The notes: generated by a model not told the origin, from the sequence alone. A DNA stretch of 64,000 nt from Corylus avellana (GCF_901000735.1 NC_081542.1:16035577-16099576); one strand, 5' to 3'. Counted from the stretch's first letter, positions 11,301-24,858 are shown. Program-made: numbers and translations.

Positions 11301-14300
11301 GTTCCAATGTGGTAACATTGGAGGTTTATCACATAGACACAATTACAAGTGCCTGGTAACTCATGGTTTGTTTATTTAAAGTTGTTTTTGTGGTCTGGTG
11401 GGTATATTTTTAATTAAGCAAACAAGTTAGTTGATGCAATAGACACAACGTGTAGCAATGTGTTTAAGGTTTTTTTAGAATTTTCACTGCAGAATCATGC
11501 CGTCACCTCCTGATTAGTTTAATGGTTTTCCTTTCCTTGGACTCCTTGCGTGTACGAATAAATGAAGTGTAAGCACCGTGCTAATTTATCTCCTAAAGTT
11601 TCTTTTCTTGACAGTGGCTATGATTTGGAGATGATGGAAGCAGAGGCTAAGGATTCTGAAGAAGAGGCTGAAGACACTACAGTGAAGCAATTTTTGGGGA
11701 GAAACATGAATAAGAGTCCTCATAATTCAAAAATTGGGGTACCAACAACCTCTGAATTGCCCACATCAGTTGGTGAACTCTCACCTGCTCCAAAGGGTCC
11801 ATTGAATGTTGAAAGTACAACGGTCATGTTATTCACTCCTGGAAAAGAGAAAACATCTGGTCAAGCATCAAGCTCTGATAATGTTGATGTTTCTAAAGCG
11901 CTTGGCTGTCAGAATACTAATTCTGGCGAGCTACCTGATCTGCTTGACCAAAATCTAGATCCTATGACAGTCGACAATGGTTTGACATCTACCTCTAGAA
12001 ATGGTAAAAGGCCCATTCATTCTGATGCCACAATTAGTCCTTTAAGTGACTCGATGAAAACTTCAAGGAGGTCCTCACTTCCAATGTACTCTGGAGAAAT
12101 GCCAGGCAAATTAAGTGACCATTCTAAAGCACATTTGGGTGAAGTCAGTGATGATTTTGAGAACTTTCCCTTCAGAGCAAAAGCAAAGGATAGTTTTGGC
12201 TCTGGTTGTCTTCAAACTTCTAGGGAAGGAACTGATTTAGTTCATGGAAAAGAGTCAAGTGGTTTGTTGCCTCAAAAGAGGATGGCAAATGCTACTTATG
12301 TTAGCTTTAAGTCACCGAAGGTGAGTATTGATTCAAAACCTTGCACAGCAACAAGTCCAGTGGCGGGTGATAAAACTCAGGGATTGGAACCAACATTTTT
12401 GATCGATGGCCCCCATGGAGCCAGCAGCCATTTTCTACTTGGCAATGATGGCCTTCGTATGGATAAGACTCCTAATCTGAATGCTGCACAGACCTCAAAT
12501 GCTAACATATCAACGACTGAACCCTCAACTTGTAGCAAGAAGTCTTTGACAAGTGATGTGCCTTCCTCTGAAACTGTAACCGCAAAGAATGGACAAGATA
12601 ATGACGCTTATGAGAAGACGCCCCAATCATCTTTCCAGAGATTAAGACAGCCTGCCTTATCCACCAAGCCTGACATTGTAGATTTAGGTATGGGGAAATC
12701 TGCACTTGAAGTTGGAGAAAAAGGGGAGCCAGAGAATGAGCAGCAGCAAGATATTGAGTCATCTGCCATTAAGAAAAAATTGGCGACTGAGAAATCTGAC
12801 GGGCCTTGCAATGCAAGCTTGCCTGGAGGAAATGATAACTTGATAACACAACCACTTAGGAAGAAGACGGTTGCCAAAAAGACTTTGGGTTCAAGACCTA
12901 AGTCAACTGCTAATATCCAAAAGGGTCCTGTCTACGTAAATAAAACTACCTCCCATGATGCTGCTGCAATTCATTCAGATGAAGTGAAAAAGACAGCAGA
13001 TCATGAGAAGTCTCCTCCAACTGTTAATACTGAAGCACTGAAGGAGGTGCAGACAGAAAATGTCATGAAGTCTGGCGACTATATGGAGAATAGAAATGAA
13101 TCGATGGGTGATGAAACTGAGGCTCCAGAGAACAAAGTTGAAGATGAGTTGGAGAAGCCACTTAATGAACAGAAACCTGGGGTGGTTATATTGACAGATA
13201 AAGCAGATACAATCATGGAAGAGAATTTGGAAATGGTGCAGCATATTACAAATGACTACAACACGAGCATGCATGATGATGCAATGGCTTCAGAGGAAGG
13301 CGCCAATGGAATTGAACTAGAGAAGACTGTTTGTCACAAGAATGTAGAACTTGCTTCAACAAGCTTAGATTTAGACGGTCTCAAAGGGAAAGTGAATAAA
13401 GGGAAAAAACGCCCTATAGGTAGAACCAAGATGAAGATGGATGTAATGAAATCTAAGAAAGTTGTGGATGGTGAAGGAAGTGGGACTGAGAACAATGAGG
13501 GGACGGGGACAGAAAAGGAGAAAAGAGTGTTGCTTCCTTCTGGTAAAACTAAGAGTTGCCCTGTTCTCACAAATGAGTCAGAGAACCGTTGCGAAGGGGA
13601 GAAGGAGAACAAGCCAGTTAAAGATTTAAGTCAGGGCAAAGAGTGCGTCAGGAAACCATCTGTTAAATCTAATATAATGCCAAGGAAGATCAATCAAAAG
13701 GCAGGAAAGGTGAATCAAAAATCTTCAACATCAGTGGGAGAGTATCCGTACGGCGAGAAAACCGAACCTACATGGTTTATATTGAGTGCTCATCGACTAC
13801 AAAGAAAGGAGTTTCAACAAGTTATTCGGCGTTTGAAAGGGAGACTTTGCCGAGATTCTCATCAATGGTCATACCAGGCTACACACTTAATAACCACAGA
13901 TCCAATTCGCAGGACGGAGAAGTTCTTTGCTGCCGCTGCATCTGGAAGGTACGTCACCTTTTTTATAAATTCAAAACTTTGCATAATAATGACAACTTAT
14001 CTGACCGAATTCCAGCTGGGGTTCTATTTGCCAAGCAAAAATGTATTCTTACAGCAGGCTTCACTCCCCAGTGGAGTTGGCAGACACTATGTAAATCTTT
14101 GTTCATTCTCGTCAGAAGTTTAGGATCACTATACTTTGTGCGATACATCACTAGACATATGTTCTAATTCGTTCGATCTCGAGTGCAGGTGGATTCTTAA
14201 GACCGATTATCTTACTGCCTGTAGTCAGGCAGGAAGATTCGTGGCAGAGGAACCTTATGAATGGCACAAAAATGGCCTTAGTGAAGATGGTGCAATCAAT

Positions 14301-15373
14301 TTGGAGGCTCCAAGGAAGTGGCGGCTCTTGAGGAAGAGAACAGGTCATGGTGCGTTTTATGGAATGCGCGTTATCATATATGGTGAATGCATTGCGCCTC
14401 CTTTGGTATGCTTGCTGTCCAAATCTATTTTTATATTTTTTTCATGCAAAATTTAAATCTAATGCGAAATTAACACAAAATTAGTACGTTAAGAGTTTGA
14501 CTCGTTTAATTAAATAGATTGGATTTTGATTGATTTATATAATTTTATACTTATGTTCTCATACAATCCGAATTTAATACGCAACATTTATGATTAAATT
14601 TTTTAAAAAAAATAAATATTAATTTATATAATTTTATATTCATACCTCGGCACTACCAAAACGAAACTCCGAACACAAATAAATTGTCACTCATAGCAAA
14701 TTCTGCCATAGATTCTACAAAATGATCTCTCTTCTGCAAGCTTCATAAGCAGGCACTGTAGTCTGACGCGTGACAATAGGCTGCTTGTCTCTAAACTCTT
14801 TGGCTGATTTTGATACATGTTTTCATTTCTCTCAAACAGGATACTCTGAAGCGTGCTGTGAAGGCCGGCGATGGGACCCTATTAGCAACTTCTCCTCCGT
14901 ACTCCCGCTTTTTCAAGTCTGGGGTAGACTTTGCCATTATCAGCCCCGGGATGCCACGTGTCGATTTGTGGGTGCAGGAGTTCTTAAAACACGAGATACC
15001 CTGTGTTGCAGCTGATTACTTGGTGGAATATGTCTGCAAGCCTGGGTACTCTCTTGAGAGACATGTGCTATACAATACTAATGCTTGGGCAGAGAAATCA
15101 TTTGCTTCCCTGCAGAGCAAGGGGGAAGAGATTGTTGAGGACTTGACACCACCAGATGATCACGGTAGCAATGATATAGCCTGCCAGGTTTGTGGGTCTT
15201 GTGATAGAGGGGAGGTGATGTTGATCTGCGGCGATGAAAGTGGTTCTGTTGGTTGTGGGGTTGGCACCCACATTGATTGCTGTGATCCTCCACTTCAAGG
15301 TGTTCCAGAAGATGACTGGTTTTGTGCCAAGTGTAGCCAAAGCAGACACAGCACCACCTCTGGTAAGAAATAG
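8397..15373 (+). CDS. BRCT-domain and PHD-finger protein (At4g02110 type)
   Basis: Ten exons (8397-8477, 8570-8659, 8825-8929, 9378-9479, 9601-9685, 10295-10364, 10516-10560, 11615-13948, 14189-14405, 14840-15373) with GT-AG borders give 1220 residues. Two N-terminal BRCT domains (about 10-97 and 100-195) carry the conserved tryptophans W77 and W174. A long, low-complexity, charged, probably disordered segment (about 195-905) is almost all one exon. A C-terminal BRCT pair (about 910-1000 and 1025-1130) and a PHD-type zinc finger (about 1158-1208) with CxxC, HxxCC and WFCxxC follow. Tandem BRCTs bind phosphoproteins in DNA-damage signalling and PHD fingers read histone H3; a nuclear genome-maintenance or chromatin role is inferred. 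The ATG at 8397 is the only one that keeps the first BRCT complete. An ATG at 11562 inside intron 7 is not the start. Confidence 0.93.
10975..11100 (+). repeat. Degenerate CACCTCA repeats in BRCT gene intron 7
   Basis: The phrase 'acacctca' recurs five or six times, interleaved with 'ccaccttctaggg' and 'cttctggaataaa', making an irregular tandem array. It lies within a 1054-base intron and shows no coding signal. Confidence 0.5.
14462..14650. repeat. Dispersed 'CGTTTAATTAAA' repeat in BRCT gene intron 9
   Basis: The phrases 'gactcgtttaattaaatagattgg' (split here: GACTCGTTTAATTAAA then TAGATTGG) and 'atataattttatacttatg' recur in similar order at 17745-17905, 37735-37850, 38130-38400 and 42700-42880. 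This is one dispersed non-coding family in several degraded copies. Its class is unknown. Confidence 0.5.
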
Positions 15374-16189
15374 AAAAAAAGGAATCCCTTGTAGATTAGG
15401 AAAGTTCTCTAAATCAATTTAGTTTAAGATAAGAGTAGCATAATTGTTTTATAAATATTTCCAAATGATTGTAATATGCTTTGTAGAAAATGTTTACTGT
15501 GTTAAAATATTAGTTAAATTATTAAAATAATTATTTTATTAGCTTAAGCTTTTGAGATAAACTATATTTTAATATGATATTAAAATAGAGGTCATGAATT
15601 CAAATCTTAATTCTATAATTTATCTTTGATTTCAATTAATGATTTTACGTGTTAAGTCTTAATTATTGAAAGTGTTGAAATATTAGTTAAATGCTAATTT
15701 AAAAGTATGGTGGTATATATATATATATAGACATATATTTTCAAACCAGTCTGGATAAAATATCCTCCGACCTATGTAAAATAGTTGGTTTCAAATTTGA
15801 TTTGGCACATTCTCATTACGTTATGCTTTTATTTACTAAAATAATAAATTACATAAAACGTGTCATGTTAGTTTGAAACCAACCAAATTTTTGGAAAAAG
15901 TACTAAGAAACCTAACATTTGTCGTGTGTATATATATATATATATAGTTAAGGGCTTGGATTTCTCTACCTAGAAATGTTGTTAAAATTTAGGCTATTCA
16001 GCATTCTCTTATTGAGATTTTTTGTTTAAAATTTTAATGCATACAAGATGAATAAACAACGGTGATTTTTCTCAATTAACTCTTTTTTTTAAAAAAAATA
16101 AATAAATAACTGTTACAGATTTTAAACCTTTTTTAACTATTGCACCCCATATTAAATGTGTGGACACAATCAAGTATTACTACAATGAA

Positions 16190-16365
16190 AAATGCTAAAA
16201 ATCATTTTCTTAACCATTTTTCAACCATCTCTTTATAATAAATAGATGAATCTATTATTAAATTTTTGTAGGATTCACATGAGTTCACAAATCAATGGTA
16301 GATTTATTAGATTTGCAAAAAAAGATGGTTGAAAGATGGTTGAGAGAAATGATGTATAGCTTATC
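16190..16365. mobile_element. Probable small MITE remnant
   Basis: Imperfect inverted repeats face each other: the left arm has CATTTTCTTAACCATTTTTC and the right arm, as reverse complement, CATTTCTCTCAACCATCTTTC in shorter matching pieces. The central part is AT-rich and non-coding. Target duplications are not clear, so this is a weak call. Confidence 0.45.
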
Positions 16366-17744
16366 TTTACTACAATTGTTCTTTCCCTTCCTATGCTTAC
16401 TTGTTAAACGCGACTTGAATGGGCCTTTTTGGGTCATGGCGCCAAAAGACCTTAGCAAGACAGGCCCATTGGAGAAGATGAGAAAGCCTGGGCCGTGAAT
16501 GAAGCCCAAAATACGTTTACACTCGACAGGCTTCTGTGCAAATGGCATAGCTGCATAGTCCTGCTAAAAAGAGTTCAAAGCGCATTGAGATGAATATATT
16601 CTTTGTTTGTTTGTTTTTTTTTTTTTTTTTGACAATTTGTGACATCATTTTTAGAGTAAGGTATTTTAGAGAATTTGGTTAAAATATAATTCAATTCTAG
16701 TTAAAAATATTTGTCATTCTTGTGTTCTCACCGAACAAAAAAATAGGAATGATCATTCTGTTCTAATTTCTTGTGTTTCTAGTAATATTCATTGCTATTT
16801 CTAAGGGAACATCATTTCAGTATATTAAATTATATTAAATGTACCCTTTATGTTAATTTAGCACAAGAGCAATGTTACACACTATACCTCTATTCCATTA
16901 AATTGATATGTGAATCTTTATCAGTCTTTTTTTTAAAAAAAAAAAAAAAAATCTAAGAACTGATATGTATTGTCAAATCAACCTAATAAGATTGGGAATT
17001 TGGGGGAGTGTAATATTTAGCATTTATATTACAACAAACATACTTGGGGAAAGGGGATTGGATGTTAGAGTGCTATTAGCACCGATGACAAAACTTAAAA
17101 ATAAAAAATAAAATTGGGGGACCGATGACATTTGAAAGTTTTAAAGAAAACATATTTTGAGGGGTTGTTTTTTTTTTTAATAAAAAAAAAAAAAAAAATT
17201 GGGAGTGACTGAAGACCCTCACCCATGACAATGGTTTCACACTTTCACTTTCACTTCACTTACGGTTAAGTATTACAACTTTTATTATAAATCTTTTATA
17301 AATGTCAAATGTGAATTAAATTTGTAAGGCTGTTGTAGCCCTAGCTATTTTCCCATGCATGATTAAACTTTTCCTGCTTAAGCCAGAACTTTTATGGGCA
17401 AGAAAAGCAAAGTAGCAGAGCGGGTACACATTGTTCCTTCACCTTAATCCTGTCTGTACTCCCCCATAATCTTGAGCCTGCTAAATATTTTAGAAGCTCG
17501 AAAGTCCAACCACAACCTTTTTCTAGTACCAGCTGGAAGGGGAAAAAAGACAAGAAAAATCCCTTTGTTATTTCTAGATCCTTCTCATAATTTCTAAACA
17601 GCACAAGACCACTCTTCCCTTTAGTGTGTTACATTGTCATATCTACAAATTGTATGCTTTTTATCCCTTGTACAGAATTTCTGAACCATTTACACCTCAT
17701 CAATGACTCTTGACTCCATAGTTTATCTACTAACATTGATATAC

Positions 17745-17905
17745 GACTATATAAATCAAACCTAATTCGACCCATTTAATTAAATAGGTTAGATTCATTA
17801 ACCGTAACTCTCTATTTTTATATTAAGTTTACGTTGAATTTGAATCGTACGATAATTCGATTAAACCCGTTACCCGGTTCAATTATATTTGTGTCAACTA
17901 TAATT
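17745..17905. repeat. Copy of the 'CCCATTTAATTAAA' dispersed repeat
   Basis: It contains ATTCGACCCATTTAATTAAA followed by 'aggtta' and 'aacccgttacccggttcaa'. Similar strings occur at 14462-14650, 37735-37850, 38130-38400 and 42700-42880. It is non-coding. Confidence 0.5.
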
Positions 17906-20900
17906 TTGAGTTAAATATTAAGAAATAGGCTGTAAAGGAAAAAAAGACTCAGATCTCAACAAACGAGTTTAAATAGGTTCCAATTGAGTCCCAACAACTC
18001 TAAAAACACTTATATTCTTTGTACTCTTCCATGATGCCTCAAAAAAACAACAAATAATTGTCAGAATTTTGATGGACACCATTAGAACAACACCCTCTAA
18101 AAAGACTTTTTCTTTTCTTTCTTTTTTTCCATTGATTCAGAGTGTGTGAGCATTGAGGAAGAAGATGCACATGCTCTCACTGACATCATCATATCTGGCC
18201 ACGACTTCCCCCTCTTTCCGATGTTCCCAACATTCAAACATCACGTGTTATTTTCAATTTACTACTATGTCCTCACATTTTCCACTTTGGATGCTTAATA
18301 AACTTCCAAAACATGGGTATTACGGTCATTGTGTAGCGGGAATAATTACACAGTGTAAACCCATGAAAGGGCTTGGAGAGATGCTCCAAGGCAAACCCCC
18401 CTCTGACCAGTGACCACAGAATAAAGTAAAACAAAAAAATTGGTGTCCTCGTGAACAACACCTTTTCTTTCGCCGCAAGAAAATAAAATATGCTTTAAAA
18501 AGTGAACAGCTTAATTTATTTATTAAATACTGCATTCCTTTGCATTAACCTAATAAAAATATTAAACAGAGAAAAAAAAAAAAAAAAAAAAACCAACGGG
18601 AAAGTAATATTTTGTCAGAGTTGCAATTGAAAATAGATAGACTTTTCCTATTTGGGTTGGAAAGATTATCGGGTCGGAATCTCAGTTAATTTCGGTTCGT
18701 TTGCTCTCATAAGACTTAGAGAGGACATTCGTCTCATCTTTAAACGTGTTGTCAACAACACGACGGTTGTTCGGAGTCCGCTTTTGGGGGTGGGAGTGCT
18801 TGCCCGTTTTGGCTTCCATTTTTTCACTATAATACTGTTAAAAGATGTGTTTTTTACATGTTTAAAAGACATAATAATTTTATTATTATTGACTGATGAA
18901 CTCGAATACAGCCAAGCATGTTTATAACTTCTCCCACCAATGAGTTTCACCAATATTCTAAGTCTAGATAAATATTTGTTTTTATTCTCCAATTCTTTAA
19001 TTATAATCTCTAGGTGTGCATGCATAGTCATGCGCAGCTAAAAATACAATAATAATAATATACTTGTAGCTTGTGCTGCTTTCGTGTGATGGAAGTGTTC
19101 ATAAAATTCAACAGAAAATCGAAAGTTTGACAAAATTTTATAGTGAAAAGTGAGCTGTTAGACACATATAATGGGCATATATAGTAGAATAGTGGGCTGT
19201 CATTATGACAACATGGAGTGTATATTGCATCTCATTTTCATCCATATATCAATTCAATGTATTAAATTAATATTTGTCTTCAAAATATATGATTTTTTTA
19301 GTGGACAGAAATTTTATTTTTGAGAAATTTTATTGTCAAGTGTCTTCTGACATATTTGAATTTCTCAAAAATTAATGTTTGAGTTCATAAGTTAGTAGAA
19401 TGATAATAACTGACTGTTAAGAATGTAAAATAAAATATGTGTAGCTCACATGTTAAAGAGCACTTGACATTTTATTAAAGTAGGTTAGAAAAAATTTCTT
19501 CTAAATTGATTTGAAGGAAATTTATGTCTTTTTTTTTTAGCTTCAGCCCCTTAGAATTCTTGGTTTCACCCATGTTTTAGGTATATGTTCGTTGAATAGT
19601 GTTAGAAAAATATCAGTCTTTAGAATATATGATTTTTCACATGTATTTTTAGCCTCAAACTCAAACTCACCCTCAAAATTCTTGATTCCGCCTGTTTAAT
19701 AGTATAAGAAAAAATTTCTCTGACCCATTTTAGAAAAAAAAAAAAAAAAAATTATGTATATATAATAATTATTTAACCTCCTAAAAAGAAGGTCACACCA
19801 CTTGGAAATGGGGGCAACATATGACTCTATCTCAAGCCAATTATCTGTTTTTGCAAGCTCGAACAAAGTGGAAATCATTTACAACAAAGTTCAATGCTTA
19901 TAGATAATTGGGCATCTCATATTATAAGAAGGCCAAAGGCTCTTAGGCTCAATATATATTTTTCTCTTGAATGAGAAGAATTTGTAGTAATTTGAATGGC
20001 TCAAAGGAGTCTAGGGCAAGAAAAACCAAAAGCAAACATATATAATCATTGAGTAGCGTGGAAGCATAAGTGTCCAATTCGTCAGAAATGAAGGGCTAAA
20101 ATCACTTGCAATGAAAGAAAAAGTAAATATTTGTAGGACTCAAGAAAACACTACTACCATTTGAGTCAATTGTACGATTAGGGGGGCCTTTATTTATAAT
20201 CATTAATATAATAATAATAATAATAATAATGATCACGTTGGAGAAATGTCTTAAATCCCGCAAGAAAATGCTTAGAACATATTAAATTTTCTAAGAATTT
20301 GGCTTGGTTCTCAAAGCATGCTATTTTGTGTGTTGATATTCTACATTTGGGGAATTTGTAATTTTATAATCAACACTAATTAATGAGATAAAAAATGCTA
20401 ATTATAAAGCAGATCTTGGGGAATATGTTTGACTTTGTAGGTTACCAAAGGGATCATAGCTTTCATGACCAACGCAAAACCAGCCAATAAAACACTTGAA
20501 AATTGAGCTAAAAATAGTCAACATTTTGTGGAAACAGTCCTCTTCTCCAAGCAAAGTGACAACCTGGAACAGTAACATAATGATGCTACCTTTTCATAGG
20601 CTACAAACCCTCATTGATTCTCAACCGATCAGACTTTTGATAAAAGTTTTTAAGAGTGTTTTTTTATTATATATATAAACTAAAATTTATCTTTGTGTTT
20701 TGAATTGTTTATTAATACTTAACTAAACGAACCTAATGCTTAACCCATAACAACCCATTAATCCTGACTCGATCAAAATTATTAGCATACAGGTAGCGGT
20801 CTAACAGCATTCTCAACCAATTAATAAAATAATCAAAATGTTATTTTGGGTAATTCAATATGGTTAAAATAGGACTATAATGAACTATATTCGTATCAAC

Positions 20901-22196
20901 AAGATGATGATAGATTTTGTTGGGTTCTGTTTACTCACAATAATTGAAAAAAAAAAAAGCATTAAAAAAAAAATATAATATTCTCTTTTCAAAAATAAGT
21001 ACTTTGAAAAAGTGAAAAAAAAAAAAGAAAAAAAGAAAAAAGAAAGAAGATTAAAATGGAAAAATATATAATTTTTAAAACTAAAATAAGGAATAAATTT
21101 GATGACCCATTTATAATGGGAATGATCTTTACAAAAACTTTAATCCACATTTGGTACAAAAACCAGCAATGATGGCAAACAGAGTAGCAGGGAATCAACA
21201 CCCCAAAGCACCAATGATGATAAAGTTGAGAAGGATTTGACATCTCCTTTCTAAAAACCCCATATGCATTCTTGTATTGAGTGTAAAAATTAGACCTTTC
21301 TCTTGTTCGTATATCAGCCAGACCTGGGGAAAAAAATAAAGAAAAAACCTGACAACTCCTTTTCCTTCTGTGGGGGGGATTCTTCACACATTGTCCTGTT
21401 GGAGCAGCTTGGACCATTGGCACCCTGCCACGTCCCATATCCAAATGCACTCAAAGACACAAAACCCACCAGAAGATGAGGCAGAGGCTGAGGGTGCCCC
21501 CATAACCCATGCTTATGGGGCTATTCTTTCACCATGACTTTTCCTCACCAATCTGGTGGGAAAGAGTAGAAAACAAAATGAAGTCTATTGGAATGTCAAT
21601 TATGTCAGTCCCATGGATAAAACTACCCAGATGAAAATTAAATGCAGCCACATAGGACATGAGAAAGAAGCCAACCAACCCCACCTTTCTCTTCCTTTCC
21701 TTTCACTTTCAAAACTCCCTCTCTCATTAGAAACTGCAATTACAACATCAGCGTCCTACCACCCAATCTTCCCAGTGCCATTAATACTACTACAGAGATA
21801 AGATTTACTGCAAATTTTGATGCTCCAAGCAAGCAAACTATGGACAGTTTGTGTTCCTTTGGCCTTTGGCTTGTCTGAACAGGTAAACTTCATATAAATT
21901 TGTTGTCGGATATATTAATACTATCCCCAAACACAAATTATGCAAAAGTAGGGAGAGAAAAAGAAAATTTAGAATGAAAATTTTAAGCTGCATAACACCA
22001 AAAGTAGAAAATTCGGTACTGAAATTCTGTACATAAAAAGCAGAGTCGTAGATAAAAGGAAAATAAATAAGAAAAAGGGTGACAAAATTTTCCGGCAGTC
22101 CTAATTTTGTACAAATAGAGAAAAATGGACCAGAGATTCCCCTGCCGGTAACATCTCATAAGTAAAATTTGAATTTTCTACCCCCAACCAATGCGA

Positions 22197-24462
22197 TCAG
22201 CAGCTCAACGCCTCATATTTGAGTGGAATTTGACGGTTAAACGCAGCTTGGGAAAGCAAATTCCCGACCACAGCAAGATCCCGGCAAAACACCCCTTGGA
22301 AAACCGACGAGTTTGAAGAAGAAGAAGAAGAAGAGGATGAATTCTTGGAAGAGGAATTCATTTCGGTTTCCGGATTGGGTTCTTGGGTTTGCTGGATTGG
22401 CTTTGCTTGTGCTGCTGCTTGTAATGCAGTTGTGGCCTTCTTCCTCTGTTTCTCAGCCGCTTCTTCGTCCATGATCGTAGACATGACGCTCGAGTAACCC
22501 TTTTGGAGCAATCTGTAGAGCAACAGCGCTGACATCTTTGCTCGTTCTTTCACCGAATCAAGATCGCGATCATCAGCAAGCTCACACCGATCGATAAAGC
22601 TGTTGGCTTTATCGGGCTTGTGCTTCAAGCAGAGCAACAAATGCCCTCTCTCAAGCTCAGACCTCGAACACCCACGTCTTAATCCAATTAAACCGTAGTA
22701 ATCCACATTCCCGGTCTCCCCAGAAGCGACTCTTTGCTTCAGTTGTTGAATCTTGGTCGTGAGCGCACAGAGCTTCCCGGGAATCTCTCTGTATCGGACA
22801 TTGTGTCGCTTCCATGCCGGCCCGGGAAGCTTCCGATCCCGGAGAATCGAGTTGTACAAAAGCTTCAAATGCTCTAAATCATGCAAACAGTCCGGCAAGC
22901 ACCGGATTGTCTCAAGAAGAGACGCTCTCGTGTCAAGAGCTTGAATGCAAGTTGGGTCCAAAGCCAGAGTCCGATTGCAATCAGCTATAGACTCTGCTAT
23001 TCGACCGGCGGAGCGGTACGCAGAGGCTCTGTGCATGTAGCACTCGGCGAGGAACCCTTGTGGGGCCCCACGGCGACCGTCAACGATCTTGGTGAAGTGG
23101 CGGATGGCCTCGGAGTATAGGCCGGCGTCGAGGGCCGCCAGCGCGGCGGTCTTCCGGCGTAGAAGAAGCTTAATGTGGGCGAGAAGCTGGTTTACAGTCT
23201 CCGAGTCTGTTGGGTCATTGCGTGGTGGACTGGTGGGTGTGGTGGCGCTGGTGCCTGTGGTGGCGGAGATGGAGAAGCTGTCTTCCGACCAGCAAACACT
23301 CTGGCGGCGGAATGCGGCTGTGGCTAGGCGCTTGCCGGTCTGGAGTAGAGCCATGGCGTCCTCCATTAGCCCCAGATGGCAACAAGCTTGTCCAAGAATC
23401 ATGTACCTGATTTTACACAAACCATTAGAGAAAAATTCAAAGAAAGTAGTACATTTTTTAAGATCTACTTTCCTCTATTCTCAGTACTGTCAGGTAAATT
23501 TCTTTTTTAATCCGGCATGTCTCATCACTCACCATATTATTTAATGAAAATATAATCATTTTTTTAAGATATTGTCGTAGAATTTCATTAAAAAAATGAA
23601 TCATTCATGGGTCAAAAGCTTGAAAGTTCATAATGAGCAGCTGTGCATTTACTCAAACCAATTGAACACGCCTCAATAATACTAAACAAATTCATAAAAA
23701 GAAGAACTAAAATGCAGTAATAATTAACAGGTAAAAAAAAAAAAGGACAATTTGCAATTTCGAGATCAATGGAACAGAACAATAAATTAACACGACCCAA
23801 AAAAAATTTACCTCCACTGCCCTTCCTTGTCGCAGTTTTTACAGAGACCTGCCATGACTCTCTTCTTCAAGTCCGAGACAGAGAAGCACTTAAAACTAGG
23901 ATCTCGACTCGGCAACTCAGAGGACGAGTTGCCGGAGCCGAGAAGCTTGACTCGCTCCCTCGAGAGCGGCTGAGACGAGCTCTCAGATGACAGAGAACCG
24001 GAGTCGTCGTTCGCCATTTTCAGGCTCGGAATGTAGTCTTGGAGCATATCAGCCACGTCCTTGAACCGCCTTAGATTTAGCAGAGCCCTGGCTCTGAGCT
24101 CCAAGGCATGCTCCATCCGCGGCGAGAGCGCTAGAGCCGCGTCGACGAGGCTCAGCGCCGAAGCGACCTCGCTCTGTTCTTGGGTCGCCATGAGATTGCG
24201 AGCATCTTTAATGTATTTCTCCACCATCTGCACATATGAATGAAACCACATTTCTCAATTGTTTAGAGCTTTAGCTTGTATATGAAAAAATATCATTCAG
24301 ATTGACGCAATGATGATGAAATATAACCCAGAAAAATGGGTTAATGCTGTATTTTGAAAGAGATCAGAGAATGTGTGAATGAATTTGAATGTTTACCTTT
24401 CTGTTGGTAAGCCACCAGTGCTTCTTTTCACTACCAGACAGGCATGGAGAAGTAGAAGCCAT
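22197..24462 (-). CDS. TPR protein with degenerate J-like domain
   Basis: Three minus-strand exons (24397-24462, 23812-24227, 22197-23406) with GT-AG borders give 563 residues. TPR-like helix pairs occur near residues 25-80 and 160-345 (for example the TPR signature around ALDAGLYSEAIRHF and AECYMHRASAYRSAGRIAES). Residues 395-466 look like a J domain (DYYGLIGLRRGCSRSEL), but the HPD tripeptide needed to stimulate Hsp70 reads HKPD (residues 423-426), with a K between H and P. A poly-serine run near 515-528 is encoded by an imperfect trinucleotide repeat. A co-chaperone-like or scaffold role is inferred from the TPRs; Hsp70 activation is doubtful. The start MASTSPCLSGSEKKHWW is the first ATG of exon 1, just below a GA-rich leader. 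No family name is certain. Confidence 0.87.
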
Positions 24463-24584
24463 TGTTGCTCTTGCAGAGAAGAAGAACCAATCCCACTCTC
24501 TCTCTCTCCGTGTGTGTGTGTCAACCGAAATACATTTTCCTCTGCTCTAACAAAGTCTGAGAAAGAGAGGGAAAATGGGAACAG

Positions 24585-24588
<4 letters not shown>

Positions 24589-24615
<27 letters not shown>
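24589..24615 (-). repeat. (GA/CT)n tract in the 5' leader of the TPR gene
   Basis: A GA dinucleotide run lies about 125 bases upstream of the ATG at 24462, so on the coding strand it is a (CT)n tract. CT-rich stretches near the start site are common in plant promoters and leaders. It is likely to be length-variable. Confidence 0.7.
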
Positions 24616-24620
<5 letters not shown>

Positions 24621-24858
24621 GGGGAGAGAATGAATGTGGGATTTAAAAGATTTTCTTGTGTAAATAAGGGAAGGTGGTGGTGGAAACAAACAAAGCTTTA
24701 AAAGAAAAATTTGCCAGCTTTGACCCTCACACAAAGCTTTGATCCTTCCAACTTCATAGCTGGCACCACACCGTAGATTCTCTCACACTCACAGCCTATG
24801 TTGCCTATATTACATTAAACAATACTGTTTTTTTAAACTCCTATCAAACAATTGATTG

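Larger units (their letters stand above)
15374..22196. other. 6.8-kb gene-free region
   Basis: No exon chain with splice borders and family resemblance is found. It holds (TA)n tracts near 15716 and 15930, long A/T runs near 16619, 16933, 17185, 18575 and 19736, a (TAA)n tract at about 20207-20230, a TIR-like repeat at 16190-16365, a dispersed repeat at 17745-17905, and an imperfect hairpin at 21465-21561. The last 400 bases are the 3' flank of the TPR gene. Confidence 0.6.

Noticed and set aside
11562..14123. An 853-codon open frame taken as a complete gene
   Set aside because: Its ATG and first 17 codons lie in intron 7 and its end runs into intron 8. It is exon 8 of the ten-exon BRCT-PHD gene.
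18652..19031. Overlapping frames on both strands near 18.7 kb
   Set aside because: Neither shows a known motif, and both contain AT-rich low-information stretches.
22753..23544. Plus-strand open frames in the TPR locus
   Set aside because: They are antisense to the well-supported third exon of the TPR gene.
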